Assembly: GCA_028023455.1 (NCBI GenBank)
Contig: JAQFVV010000184.1
Location: 1,614,001-1,678,000 of the forward strand
DNA length: 64,000 bases
Source: Epiperipatus broadwayi
Lineage: Eukaryota > Onychophora > Udeonychophora > Euonychophora > Peripatidae
Direction of reading: 5' to 3'
In this document: in pieces, positions 22,977 through 34,095 of the stretch
Position numbering within the stretch: the first letter of the stretch is position 1
Layout of the letters: the number at the start of each line of letters is the position of its first letter
Program-made: the position numbers and the translations under genes
The notes under the pieces: generated by a model
Seen by the model: only the letters and a program-made list of their open reading frames with translations
Told to the model about the DNA's origin: nothing
Databases searched by the model: none

Positions 22977-23159
22977 GAGTAGGCACTAGATGGGGATTTT
23001 ATGCACAAGCCTTCTGGCATCCATTGATTACTCTAGCTTGCTGTGTGTGGCAATATATATAGTGAGTTTTGCCTGGAATAAGATAATACAGTATATTGTA
23101 TTATATATATGAGACAAGATAAAGTGTTTGAATAAATAAAAATCTAGTGGTTAAATGTC

Positions 23160-24357
23160 AAATTATAGAGTGCACGAACTTCAGCTCCATTCTAATTCTA
23201 GTACTTCGCACTCGAACTCCTTAAGAACTTTCAAATCATAAAGCCAATCAAATATTTTTATTTACTAAATAAAAGAACAATATTTAACTCACAATATGGC
23301 AAGGATCTTATTTAAAATTATTCAAACTCATACTTTAAAGATTCGAATAGTTGCCTTTTCCCCCTAGTAATGCCTTTTCTTTCTATACACTAAAACACTC
23401 AACTCTAATTGATCTAATTCTTTTACTCTCCCGACCTGCATTTCATAATTATTCCTGCTTTGGAACCAGTGGTTTTCTCAAATCATTTAGCACTAACAAT
23501 TCAAGTAGACATAAATCTATACATTCAACCTAGTCTAGTATATAATAAGACTATGAGAGCTTTACTCAAGGAGGCATCACCAGAAGTAGTAGTCTTTGAA
23601 ATTTATATCTACTTTAAAAAGATAGACATTATAAATCTATCACCCACATTAGCTTGGTTTTCATTTATATAAACTGTCATTAAACATTATACAAATAAAA
23701 GTAAATCCCCTACTGTCTTGATGAGAGAACTTGATGCAATTAATGTCAAGTTGCATCTGTACCCTCAATCATGGCTCTTAAACATCAATATAAGCATATA
23801 GAATCTATATTGTCAGAATATCTGTCCATTAAGAAATCAAATTTTTTTTAGCTCAATCTCACAATTGATCCAAAGGTTATATCCAGTGGGCACTATCCTA
23901 CAATAATAAGAAATCAGTTCCGTCATCAATAATAATTGACAAGAAATTTTGTGCAGAAATGAATATGCCACCACCCATTTTAAATCTAAATTACAGATAA
24001 CCAGCTATGCAGAACCATGTATTTCTGTCTTAAATGTGAAGTCCTAAGGCCATAATATAACAGAATCTGATATATTACTAAAACTCATTGCTTTATCTAT
24101 TTAAGCTATTTTACAATACTGATCATAATGATGATGATAGACTTTCTATCTAGTAACCTTCACTATATTAAGGGATTATCTCTGGTTTCATTAGTTCCAT
24201 TTTTACAATCTATGTCCTATTTCAATGTCACATATTTTGATCAAGATTGTCGAATCCATAATAAAAGATAAAACACAACCTATGATTCTTCCAGTCATCT
24301 CAAAATTTCAATTCATGAAAAAAAAGTTTCTCCCCATCTGAGGCTATTACCCTATAT
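23160..24357 (+). pseudogene. Old LINE, endonuclease half
   Basis: Decayed plus-strand coding sequence. TLIDLILLLSRPAFHNYSC and, in another frame, VVFSNHLALTIQ resemble the end of an APE-type endonuclease (the S-x-IDLIL.. and SDHLAL motifs). The sequence then loses its frame up to 24357, where a solo LTR was inserted. RT of the same element resumes at 26550. The clade cannot be decided. Confidence 0.6.
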
Positions 24358-26549
24358 TATAATGATCCAGAAAAAAAGAGCTTAACGTAATCTGCACTAC
24401 AGGGCGCCATCTAGGCATTTGAACCTAGGAAAATTTATAAAGTAGGTAGATACGTAAGTCAAAAAAAAACATTTTTTTTATATATATTTTGATTTAATAT
24501 ATTTTGATTCCGGTCATTAGCCCATTGTCACTAGCTCAATGGAACAGCAGAGATTTATATTTACAATAAATTCTTATCTAAGAATATTTTTAAAAAAGAA
24601 TAAAATAAGCCACTGCCAGTAATTAACATACAAACATTTATTTACGCACATATATATAAAATTTTAACATTTTTATTTTAGTATGTTGATTTTAGATTTT
24701 AATTTGATTTTAGAATTTAAATTTACGTTTTAATTTTTATAATATTATAAGTTTATATTTTAATTAAGTTCGCACAGCTGGATTTATGAAAGTTTGTTTT
24801 ATAATGTTGAGTATAGATCGGTTACATAGATTACATGGTTAAAAACATTTCAAAATAAACATAACCAATCAAAATACAAAGTCATTGATAAAGTCAATTG
24901 CAGAGGGAAATTTATAAGAACCCAATAGCATTCATCATAAGATGCCGCAAGACACCAATAACTTAAAAGACATCCGACATAAATACATCTTAGATACTCA
25001 CCGTAAGGTATCAGTATTTACCGAATGTCTATATATTTTGATCAAATATGAAAACCAAAAACATAATTAACCGGTAACGAACCCATGCAAGCATCTATAC
25101 CCAACCTAAATTTAATGCATTTTTATTTAGAGTGTCGAGTATGAATAGACTACATAGATTTGCATTTGAAAAGAAAATATTCTTTCCCTTATTTAACCTT
25201 AGGCCAAAAGTTCACAGTCAGACCGGCGCCAATCCATCTGATACATTTATGTATTCAATGTAGCATGAAAATACGACAACACAAAATACTATACTGTCAG
25301 GAATGTACATCTGAACAGTAAGTAGAGTTAGAGAAGACATTGTCTCTCCACCAACAGGAATGCTACATCTGTTGGCGAGTAGAACAATAAACAAAAAACT
25401 CCATAGGAATGGACTGCGGTCCTTTGCCGACTTACAAACCCATCCATAGGCAAACAGAAGGTGTGTGGCATATATATGCAATCCTGCCCATAGCGGATCT
25501 CATACTACATCTACTAATTACACAAATATATCCAATCCATTGAGCTAATTCAACTACGAAACGAATAACCTAAGATTACCCTCCCTTAAACTATATATAT
25601 AACTTTACAAATCTATATAGCCATTCACGCCCGACTTAAATTTAACATTTATATAACTAGTTTAATGAAAAACAGAAATCATAATAAAACTTAAAGAACA
25701 AATAAATAAATAAATAAATGGAAATGATTTTACAAAAGAAATACATTAAATAAAATTATAACTAATTAATAAATAACGTTGGTCAGATAGGATTCTATTT
25801 CTTATAAATTAAATACTGAGAAAGTTTATATTTTAAAGTTCTTAGTGTTTCAAAATGTTTTTAAAGTTCTTAAGATTTTTAAAATGTTCCTCTTTATCCC
25901 TTGCATGCTGTTTGGAATCCACGTTAAATCCCCGATGATCCTGTTGTCCTCAGTATAAGAAAAGCGATGTTTCATTTCTTTTTTTTATAACAACTGAAGG
26001 AATTGAAAGTGCGTCTTTCAATCCCTTCACCTCCCACTCTCCGACTTAACACATCTCTGTCTTCTAATTAATTAAACCAAATCACTTTTTATTTCCAAAT
26101 TTTTTCTTTTATACGTAACTTAAGGATCCAATGGACATTACGTCATCGATGTGATGGTCTTTTCGCTGAGGTCCGATTCCATTGTTTTTCTCTCCTATCT
26201 GACCTTTGCTTATACATTTTAAATGCCCAAGGCTAGTTTACATTTGACTAATTAAATTAATCATTTCCATTTTTTCAATAACATTAATTAATTTGTTTTG
26301 TACAAACTTACGATATATTTTTATCTTTAAATCTTTACAGATAATTTAGTTTTAAAATACTTTTTCTTTTTTTTAATAAAGTTTCTTTTTTTTAATTTCT
26401 CATCTGTGCGATTTAAATATATATATGAGTTTAGTATAGAATTTTAATTTTCAATTTTTAATTCTTAAAAAAGAAGTTTTATTTGCGAACTTTTATTTTT
26501 TTCATGTTTACTAATAAAAAACAATGTAACAACATCTGTGCCCGTTACA
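24358..26549 (+). mobile_element. Solo LTR (2.19 kb) inserted in the old LINE
   Basis: Begins TATAATGATCC and ends CCCGTTACA, and is flanked by ATAT on both sides (24354-24357 and 26550-26553). Its first about 1.75 kb aligns with the LTR at 60626-62340 (shared phrases include GGGCGCCATCTAG near the start, TAATTAAGTTCGCACAG and ATTACCCTCCC). No internal region is present, as after LTR-LTR recombination. The terminal TGTAACG..CGTTACA inverted repeat fits other LTRs in this window. The orientation follows the primer-binding site of the related copy at 62724. Small frames inside, such as 25218-25481 on the minus strand, are not genes. Confidence 0.78.
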
Positions 26550-28330
26550 ATATAAACTAGTAATTGACCAAATAAAATCTACCAAGAAGACAGGTCCCAT
26601 TACAGTTCAATTACATATCTCATCACCATTTGATTTAGTATGAATTGACACACTCATAAAATTATTAGAATCACTCAATATTCCTAGTTCCATAATTTAT
26701 ATAGTAACCAGGTTCTTAATCAATAGACAAATTTTTGTCACTCTTAATGGTAAAAGCACACCAGGCTTCAACCCATATAACTTAATTCCACAAGGTTCAC
26801 CACTAAATGCAATTTTTTTATTACCTATAACAACCCACTGCTCCTAGAGATAAAAGAAAAACTTCCAGGCATTTATCTTTCTATAATAGAAGAAGCAGTT
26901 AGACATATATAATATATGGATGTTCTAGTAATTCTTCTACCATCTAAGAAATACCTACCTTCCCTTATAATCATTTTACAAAATTATACAGCTGAATATG
27001 AGTCCAATTTAATCTAGAGAATTCTTCCACATGGAACTTATTAAGAGGTAACAATATACCATCAATGTTCTTGGCTGCTCCACGCAACTTCCTTGGTTTC
27101 CCTATTTCCAAGTCAATGAATGCAATGAGAATGAACATACAGAACTCCATCCTCATTTCAATTGAAAACATTATCAAACATCTATCTAGAGTTTATCTCT
27201 TGCTCCTTGCAAAATTTTCCCTTATTAATATCCTAATTTTTTAAAAAATTAACTGTTATATGCCAGTGATCAAGTACACGAACTCTTTCAAAAAAAAAAT
27301 CAGTTCAATTTGCTCTAAATTTATTTGGAATAAAAAGGTTGTTGCCATCAGTATTAAAACAATGCAAAATCATTTAAAGGATAATGGAGTCCCCCTTCAT
27401 TCAATTCAAACCTTTTACTCTCGGAGATCATACAATATTAATGTAAATTTTTTGACTCACTATTCAGACACAAAGAAATTTATTACTATAACTTTTACAG
27501 ATACACCTCTATCAAAAAGGAAAAATAACCTCTTTCATTTTTTAATTAAACAATTTCCCTTCTATACTATTATTAATAATCAGGTCTTTGAAGAAAAAAT
27601 TAAATACTGGGAAGCCTATACCATATTGAACAGTAACACTGGTAACTGGAACCTAAATACCTTGATTTCATAATAAAGATCAATTTGGCAGCTCTCCCTA
27701 CTAATTATTTTTTCTCACAAAATTTTTTTTTTACAAATATTGACTCAATTTACCCTCTTTGTTATTGAGATGATAAAACTAGTCTACATACTTTACTACA
27801 TTGTCCTGTACTTGATATTTATAGATATATCACTGAAGGAGGCACAAAGTTCAAACTTTCCTCCTTTGCTGCTTTATCCAAAGGCTTGAAAAAGGTCTAT
27901 TTCCATTAATTAGGCTATCAATCTTTTTAACATTCACTCTTTGGTGTACAAGATGTCATCTATATTTCAATCAGTTGTCTGGCAGATTGGATTCAATATT
28001 TACAATAAATTTGGAAAAATTAAAAATAGAGACCAAGCAATTGCACCAGCAAACATAGTTGGGGCCACATGGAGCCTAATCAAGATTTAAACCCTGATAG
28101 AACAGCAATGTTGATAATAGTGGAGAGTTAAGAGTTCAAGGCCTATCACAGTGACAATATAATGATAGAATTAAATTCTGGGACTTAAAAATGGACAGTT
28201 CAATGTAGGTTTTTTTTTATTGTGGTGTCATGAGGTGGGCTTGGAACTGATCTGTGAAGGTTGTTAAACTGTATTCAGATTTAAAATATGTAAACACATT
28301 TTTCTTCAATAAAGATTCTATTAAAAATAG
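26550..28330 (+). pseudogene. Old LINE, reverse transcriptase and zinc-finger half
   Basis: Readable with stops ignored: PFDLV, LNGKSTPGFNPYNLIPQGSPL (RT motif with PQGSPL, about 26745-26810), a damaged YxDD region near 26910, then the frame 27260-27673 with SKFIWNKK and NGVPLHSIQTFY (the post-RT region of many LINEs). A cysteine-histidine motif DDKTSLHTLLHCPVLDIYR lies near 27770-27830. The end is AATAAAGATTCTATTAAAAATAG near 28310-28330. The element is long dead. Confidence 0.72.
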
Positions 28331-28640
28331 TTTCTTTCTTGGGAGTTCACATAAAACTCAAAGTACTAGAGATGACAGTTTTTAACTGTGATTCATGACA
28401 CTTGAGTTTTAGAGTATGCTAGTCACATATTGTACTAAACTGCAGAGAAAATTTATGTTTTGATAGCAATAAATTCATAGATTTAATGATTTCAATGAGT
28501 GTTTTCATATTTGCTGGTTTAAAAATCCTTGGCAAGTTTATTAACTAGCTTGTATTGGTTTAATTATTTGCTAATTTTAAAATTATATACACAGTAGCTC
28601 TCTTCCTTCTCCCAATATCCATGATTTTTTATTAATAGTT
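28331..28640. other. AT-rich spacer, nothing recognised
   Basis: No gene or repeat was recognised in these 310 bases. Confidence 0.5.
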
Positions 28641-28972
28641 TCAGTGACCTATAATTTGGAAATCATAAATTTTATGCATGCATTTGTTTATAGAAGTTCT
28701 ATTGTAAATCATTTTCCAACAGCCTATTTCTGATTTGCATACTCCGAGAGTCAAGTTCTATAATAACTCTTTATCTTCCTTCTTGAATTTATGATTGCAT
28801 TGTCTTTCAGTGACCTATAATTTGAAATCATAAATTTTATGCATGCATTTGTTTATAGAAGTTCTAATGTAAATCATTTTCCAACAGCCTATTTCTGATT
28901 TGCATACTCCGAGAGTCAAGTTCTATAGTAACTCTTTCTCTTCCTTCTTGAATTTATGACTGCATTGTCTTT
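28641..28972 (+). repeat. 166-bp tandem duplication
   Basis: 28641-28806 is repeated at 28807-28972 with very few differences (period 166 bp; both contain CAAGTTCTATARTAACTCTT). No coding or structural role is evident. Confidence 0.85.
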
Positions 28973-29962
28973 TTCACTGCAGTATTCTACTTTTTATTAA
29001 TTATTCCTATTATTAAATTATATCTTATGTTTATATGTTAAACATGTGTATTATATAGGTTTCACATTATCAGTGATTTCTAGTAATACTGGTTACAGGG
29101 AAACTATGCCCATGCAAAATATATATTCAAATAATAATAATAATGAAACATCATTTTAATAGATCAATGCAAAGCAAAACCAGAGAAAGAATAAAAGAGA
29201 AGGTATTTTTCACTAAGCTCATTAAGAGTTGAATAATGAGTATTTGATTATTTATTCATTTTCGTTTTGCTCTCTAACTTGTAGATTCCCAACCTGTAAA
29301 TCCTGGCCTCAAGGAGATCAAAAAGTGTTTTTGAGAATCACCATAATTATTTTTAAGGAAATTTCATCATCTTTGTCTTTTGAGCTTTACTTTTATTTGT
29401 CTCCACATATCCCTCCAAGTCTGGATTTTTAATATTTCTTTATATCAAAACCAAAAACAGCTAGAATGAATGTTGGGATAGCATGAGATTGGATTTTAAA
29501 AACACTGTACTGTGAATTTTCAAGTTAGTTGCCAGATGCAAGTACAATGATACATTTAATATTAGACTATTAAATATTAAGTTAGAATTCTGAAAAATCT
29601 ATTTTTAATGTGTTTTCATTACCCTATTAAAAATAACAATAAAGCAAATGTGAGGAGGGTTGCAGATTATTTGGCTATTTGTAAAAGGGAGTGATTTTGG
29701 AAAAAGAAATATTGTTCTAGCCAAAAATAATTAGATATTCATTTATTAGTTGGTTAATTCGGTTGACTACAAAACAACTAACTACTTTAAATAAAAAAAC
29801 AACATACACAAAACCCCCCCCCCCCCACCCTTAACCACAACACCTAACCCCCCACCCCACAAAAAAAAACAAAAAAAAATTTTTTTATGAAAAAAACAAC
29901 CCCCCTTAGGCCAGATTCACCCCCCCCACATATAATAAAAATCCTCAGAATATAAAGGAAGG
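28973..29962. other. AT-rich DNA with a C/A-rich low-complexity block
   Basis: No gene was recognised. Between about 29810 and 29935 the sequence becomes runs of C and A (for example 15 C in a row near 29815), unlike anything nearby. This may be a degenerate simple repeat or a poorly resolved consensus. Confidence 0.5.
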
Positions 29963-30153
29963 AAATCCTCCTACTTTAATGGACAAGCTTAAAAATTTTC
30001 TTTAAAGTAGTTAGATGAAATACACAGGCTTATATATACCTGTGTCTATATATGTAATAGACAGGGTATGAGCACAGACTTTCACATGACCCACCACTCT
30101 CCACACTATCTCATAACACTGATACACCTGAACACACATATGTTGAAAAGATA

Positions 30154-30214
30154 AATAATCACCAATATACATATTTCATGCTAAACCAGCAATCATCAGT
30201 TGGTCCAGATTACC
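30154..30214 (-). ncRNA. Type I hammerhead ribozyme B1
   Basis: Minus strand: stem I ACCAA/UUGGU next to the core, a bulge (UGG), then GGUAAUC pairing with GAUUAUU. The core is CUGAUGA (30199-30193), stem II UGCU/AGCA with loop GGUUU (preceded by a U-U mismatch), then GAAA and stem III AUA/UAU with a two-base loop, ending in A as position 17. Cleavage is predicted after the base at 30166. All invariant core bases are present. Confidence 0.75.
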
Positions 30215-30337
30215 ATCTCTACACATTGGACAGTTGAAGAGTTGGAGTGTGGAGTACATTGAAGCCTGTCCATTAAAGTAGGAGGATTTGCTATCTTAAT
30301 ATATATCTGAGCACTTGTAGCATATATGTGTAGAGAT

Positions 30338-30398
30338 GGTAATCTGGACCAACTAATGATTGCTGGTTTAGCATGAAATACGTATATTGGTGATTATT
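30338..30398 (+). ncRNA. Hammerhead-like motif B2, core mutated
   Basis: Same fold as B1 in the opposite arm, but the core reads CUAAUGA (30353-30359). The invariant G5 is A, a change expected to abolish cleavage. Stem I (GGUAAUC/GAUUAUU, ACCAA/UUGGU) and stem II are kept. Confidence 0.7.
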
Positions 30399-30684
30399 TA
30401 TCTTTTCGACATATGTGTGTTCAGGTGTATCAGTGTTATGAGATAGTGTGGAGAGTGGTGGGTCATGTGAAAGTCTGTGCTCATACCCTGTCTATTACAT
30501 ATATAGACACAGGTATATATAAGCCTGTGTATTTCATCTAACTACTTTAAAGAAAATTTTTAAGCTTGATTAAAACGAATTTACAAGTTTCAATCAGATT
30601 TAAAATTTAAACTGTTTTTCAAGTTTTATCTGACCCAGATTTAACACTTAAGTTGTATGAAGTTTTATATTTATATATCAAATT

Positions 30685-30706
30685 GTATATATATATATAT
30701 ATATAT
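30685..30706. repeat. TA-dinucleotide tract, insertion site of element 2
   Basis: A pure alternating TA run next to the left LTR of element 2. The run resumes after the right LTR (36283-36292), as expected if the element inserted into one TA tract. Confidence 0.8.
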
Positions 30707-32892
30707 TATACCGGATACTCAATTTATTCTGACACAGAGGGCACCACCAGACCACTACGTGTCTGGAAAATTTGTTTACTGTGATCAGAATAGATGATGA
30801 TGATGGTTTGCGCCGACTAGACTCAGGGAGAAACAAGAGATCTTAAATTGTTTAGACAATTGAGACAAAAGCACAAAGACAAACGTCAGCCAAATTAAGT
30901 TCAAACATATTTAACAAAATTTTATTCAGAGAAGAATAACTTATAAGAAAAGTTTATAAGTTTACAAATAGAATTAACTCAGGCATGTACCAGAAAGACT
31001 AAATGCAATGCTCTGGCAGATCTACTGATTCTCTAATAAACAAATTAAAAAGGGAGTAAGCAAATTTCATTCAGCAGAGGATTCACTCAAACCTTGGTTT
31101 TCACTTTCAGATACTTAAACAATACGCTGTTGAAACAGATCAAAGAAACCAGCGCCAATGAGCTTTTCAAGATCCAAAATTTGGTCAGACCCCGAATGTC
31201 CTTATGTTGGTATGAGCTGCACCTATTACTATGTTTAAAATAATGGTGATTGATCCACCTCAAGAACAACCGAAAAATATGATTGAAAATGAAGGAAAAC
31301 AATTAAAACTGGTGAATCCCAGCCAAACGATTGGCGAATATTACTCTAAAATTAATAATTAAAGGTCTCAATAAGGGACAAGTAAATAATTAGAAAAACA
31401 GTTATGTCTGCCCCAGCATTTAAAGAAAATAAACTTACAAACAAATTCTGAGTACACGCTCTGATAAATTTAAAGCACACGTAATAAATACAAAAATAAA
31501 TCTATCGGAGAGTGCACATGAGTACGAAAATATTAAAAGTTTTAAATACTTTAGCAGTACGAAAGTATCGCTCACCTGTAATTTAAAAAAAGGGATAAAT
31601 TTTATCTTCCTGCTGACGACTTATAAAATTACAAAGAAGAACAATTCTAATTTCCGCTTTTAGAGATATTAGAAACGAAATCTCCACCTGCGGAAAATTA
31701 GACAATAAAGTCGCCAGCCAAAAGATTTTCGGCGGTTTAGCAATAGGGCAAACACAGAGTTTAGAATTAATTATTGAATAATAACATAATTACAGGTAAG
31801 CATTTAAAAGGCACGACTGCCAAAGCATTTATAAAAGTTTTACATAAAAATAGAAAACTCACTCGTCACTCTCCAATAAACAAAAATTGACAGTAACTTG
31901 GAATCTTAAAACTAAGATTCCTAGACACACTACAAAATATTAGAAAACACAGCAAATATTAAATATGAGGCTATATAAATTACTTAAGCTTATGAATACA
32001 CATTTTTAATTAGACTGAGCAGAGATTTAATGAGCATTAAGTTACCCTGGGAAGAATAAAAAAGAAAATAGTTACCTTTTGGTAAAACAATGTTCACTTA
32101 GAGTGCACAATATTATTCTAGTTCATTTCAAGTTCATAGACAGTGGCAAGGTAGAGGTTCTGGTTTCTTCTAGATGTTTAAGGCATTACTGGAGCAAATT
32201 TGGAAGTTAGGGATCCGTCTTTTGTTGAGTTAGCAAGCCATTCGGGTGGTGATAACACGTATAGTATTTGTCATCTTCTTGTAAGCAAAAGGATTTAATA
32301 ACAGCTAATTTCCTTTAAGAATTTAAATGTCCGAACTGATATAAACTTTCACTTGCGAAACAGCTTGTCTAGTTACGAATAATGAATTAACTGACACTCC
32401 AAATTTTCAGGGCTATTTATACATTGCTCCATTTCCCACAAAACACTTTCCTTGTTGTCCAATTTCTACACCTTAGGCAGGGCAAATATTAATCTCCCAC
32501 TCAATCTAATCTAGGAATTCTACCCAGGGATTATTGAAATGAAAACAATTACATAAAAATCAAATCTCCACTCTTAGAATTAATTTACAATAATTAAAAT
32601 AAAAGCCACAGGAATGCAATTAGCTAGCCAGCTTGTTTTTAAATCAAATTGATTTAAAGTAAAAACAAGCACTATAAGAAAACTATTTTAAAATAAATCA
32701 ATAAACATTAAAATGATCTGTTTTACATATAAACGTGTGTCGTGTGTATTTTGACACACGTACTCTTTTTAAATAATAATGAAAATTTAAACATTAAAGA
32801 AGATTTAACAAAAATTAAGTTTAGTGAAAATTAAAAGCCTAATTTTTTTTTTTTTTAAATAACACCATTGAATCGGATTTCAATCCTGTTCA
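30707..32892 (-). repeat. 3' LTR of element 2
   Basis: Nearly identical to 34096-36282. The terminal base pair on the outer end is TA instead of CA. No G-rich polypurine tract is obvious on its inner side (from 32893), unlike elements 1 and 3. Short frames inside are not supported. Confidence 0.88.
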
Positions 32893-34095
32893 ACTGCCTC
32901 AAAACGTGATCAAAAAAAAAAAACATTCCTGTAACTTTTTTTTTAAACTATAAACACTTTAAAAATATTCTTAGAAATTTGGCCGAACGTTTGCCTCGCA
33001 CTCATGGAAAAACAAAACAATATTTCATTTTAATCAAAACCTTTCTCCATTCTCATAATTCATTAACAAAATCTTTTTTATTTTTATTAAAACCAATCCA
33101 TCCGATTGCTAAATGCTGAACCCTTGACTTTTGTCTGGTGGTACTTTTACTCCTTTTAATAACTTACTGAAATAAGTTCCTTTCCCTCTATTATATTTTC
33201 TTAGCTTATACAAACTTCTCTTGTCTCTTTTTCGTTCTGTTCTATTTTTTAGCGTATATACCTGAATCTTTTTTTTAACTCTTTTCTTCTTTTCAAATTC
33301 ATATTCAAAACAAACAGTTATTGAAACCAATTTATTTTTAGTTTCATTCGGAGACTCTTCTACCTGCTTTTCTGTTTTTATTTTATAACTTTCTTATATT
33401 GCTTTATTTACATTTACTAAATTTTCCACCACACTTTTTACTTGTGAACCATCTGTGCTTATTTCTAACTTTATTTCCATTTTCTCTATCCTAACACTAT
33501 CCTGTGCTACCTTAATTTCTATATCTTTTATAACATCTACTTTTTTTACTTCTTGACTCTCTTCTACTTTTCCCATCATTTCTCTTCTCATTTCTTTTAT
33601 TTCTCTAATCATTACTCGCTGATCCTGCTTGATTTTTGCTAAGTTCTTCCTTTATTTCTATCATCATCTTCATAATCTTCTTCATCATTATCTGTGTCTC
33701 TGACTTATCTTTTTCATTTCATGCAAGACTAAATTCACTACACTAACTTCTTAAAAAAAATCTAAAAATCTAAAAGCAAATAAATGCTATTTACCATTTA
33801 TTAATTATTCATCATATGAAAAAGACGAACTTTATTTTACTCTTCAAAAAAACTTAACTCTGACAGACTTTTCGAAAATACGCTTTTTACAGTTTCTAAA
33901 TTATTTCATTAAAAAGAAAGACGAACCCCATTCTATCAAACTGCTCCAAAACACATGCAATAATTAACAAAAACCGAACCTCCACCTACTAGATCTTGCC
34001 TCTTACACCTGAAATCTTTCTCAATTGTCTAACAAAATCTCACGTGGGCTTGAAAACTCGAAGCCCCATGTTGGGTGCCAAAAATTACTATCCTA
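32893..34095 (-). pseudogene. Internal region of element 2 with gag-start remnant
   Basis: Minus-strand frame 33394-33612 starts MIREIKEMRREMMGKVEE, matching the gag-start phrase REIKDMRREI of element 1. It is helical and charged. A second frame (33109-33330), very rich in Lys and Arg, follows and is not recognised. About 430 bases of leader separate the primer-binding site from the first frame. No enzymatic domain is visible in the 1.2 kb. Confidence 0.6.
34063..34080 (-). promoter_or_regulatory. Primer-binding site of element 2
   Basis: On the minus strand TGGCACCCAACATGGGGC lies 15 bases inside the right-hand (5') LTR. It starts with TGG and resembles the sites of elements 3 and 4. It fixes the orientation of the element. 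Confidence 0.78.

Larger units (their letters stand above)
21967..23076. mobile_element. Hammerhead repeat family A, locus 1 (retrozyme-like)
   Basis: One monomer of about 460 bp on the minus strand (22430 down to 21967) is joined head-to-head to a plus-strand array of one full monomer (from 22431) and 192 bp of a second (from 22885; period 454 bp). All three copies of the central region carry a type I hammerhead ribozyme. No protein is encoded. The block is flanked by the 8-bp direct repeat AATAAGAT (21959-21966 and 23077-23084), so it was inserted as one unit. Tandem copies of a small ribozyme-bearing monomer are the hallmark of retrozymes; PLE terminal repeats also carry such ribozymes. 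Confidence 0.85.
29963..30567. mobile_element. Hammerhead repeat family B (retrozyme-like inverted dimer)
   Basis: A head-to-head inverted repeat with arms 29985-30226 (minus) and 30326-30567 (plus), about 242 bp each and nearly identical. A 22-23 bp block next to the left arm (29963-29984) is found inverted inside the spacer (30267-30289), upstream of the right arm. This permuted order is what is expected if each arm comes from a circular or tandem monomer of about 301 nt (30267-30567). Each arm carries a hammerhead-like motif. There is no coding capacity. The sequence is different from family A. Confidence 0.78.

Noticed and set aside
24358-26549. Reading this repeat and 60626-62721 as DNA transposons with terminal inverted repeats
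   Set aside because: The first copy has TG-like..CA ends and 4-bp ATAT duplication but no long inverted repeat, and the second is followed by a primer-binding-like site; both fit LTRs better.
33109-33330. Lys/Arg-rich minus-strand frame in element 2 as nucleocapsid or integrase
   Set aside because: No zinc knuckle, DDE or GPY/F motif; composition alone is not enough.
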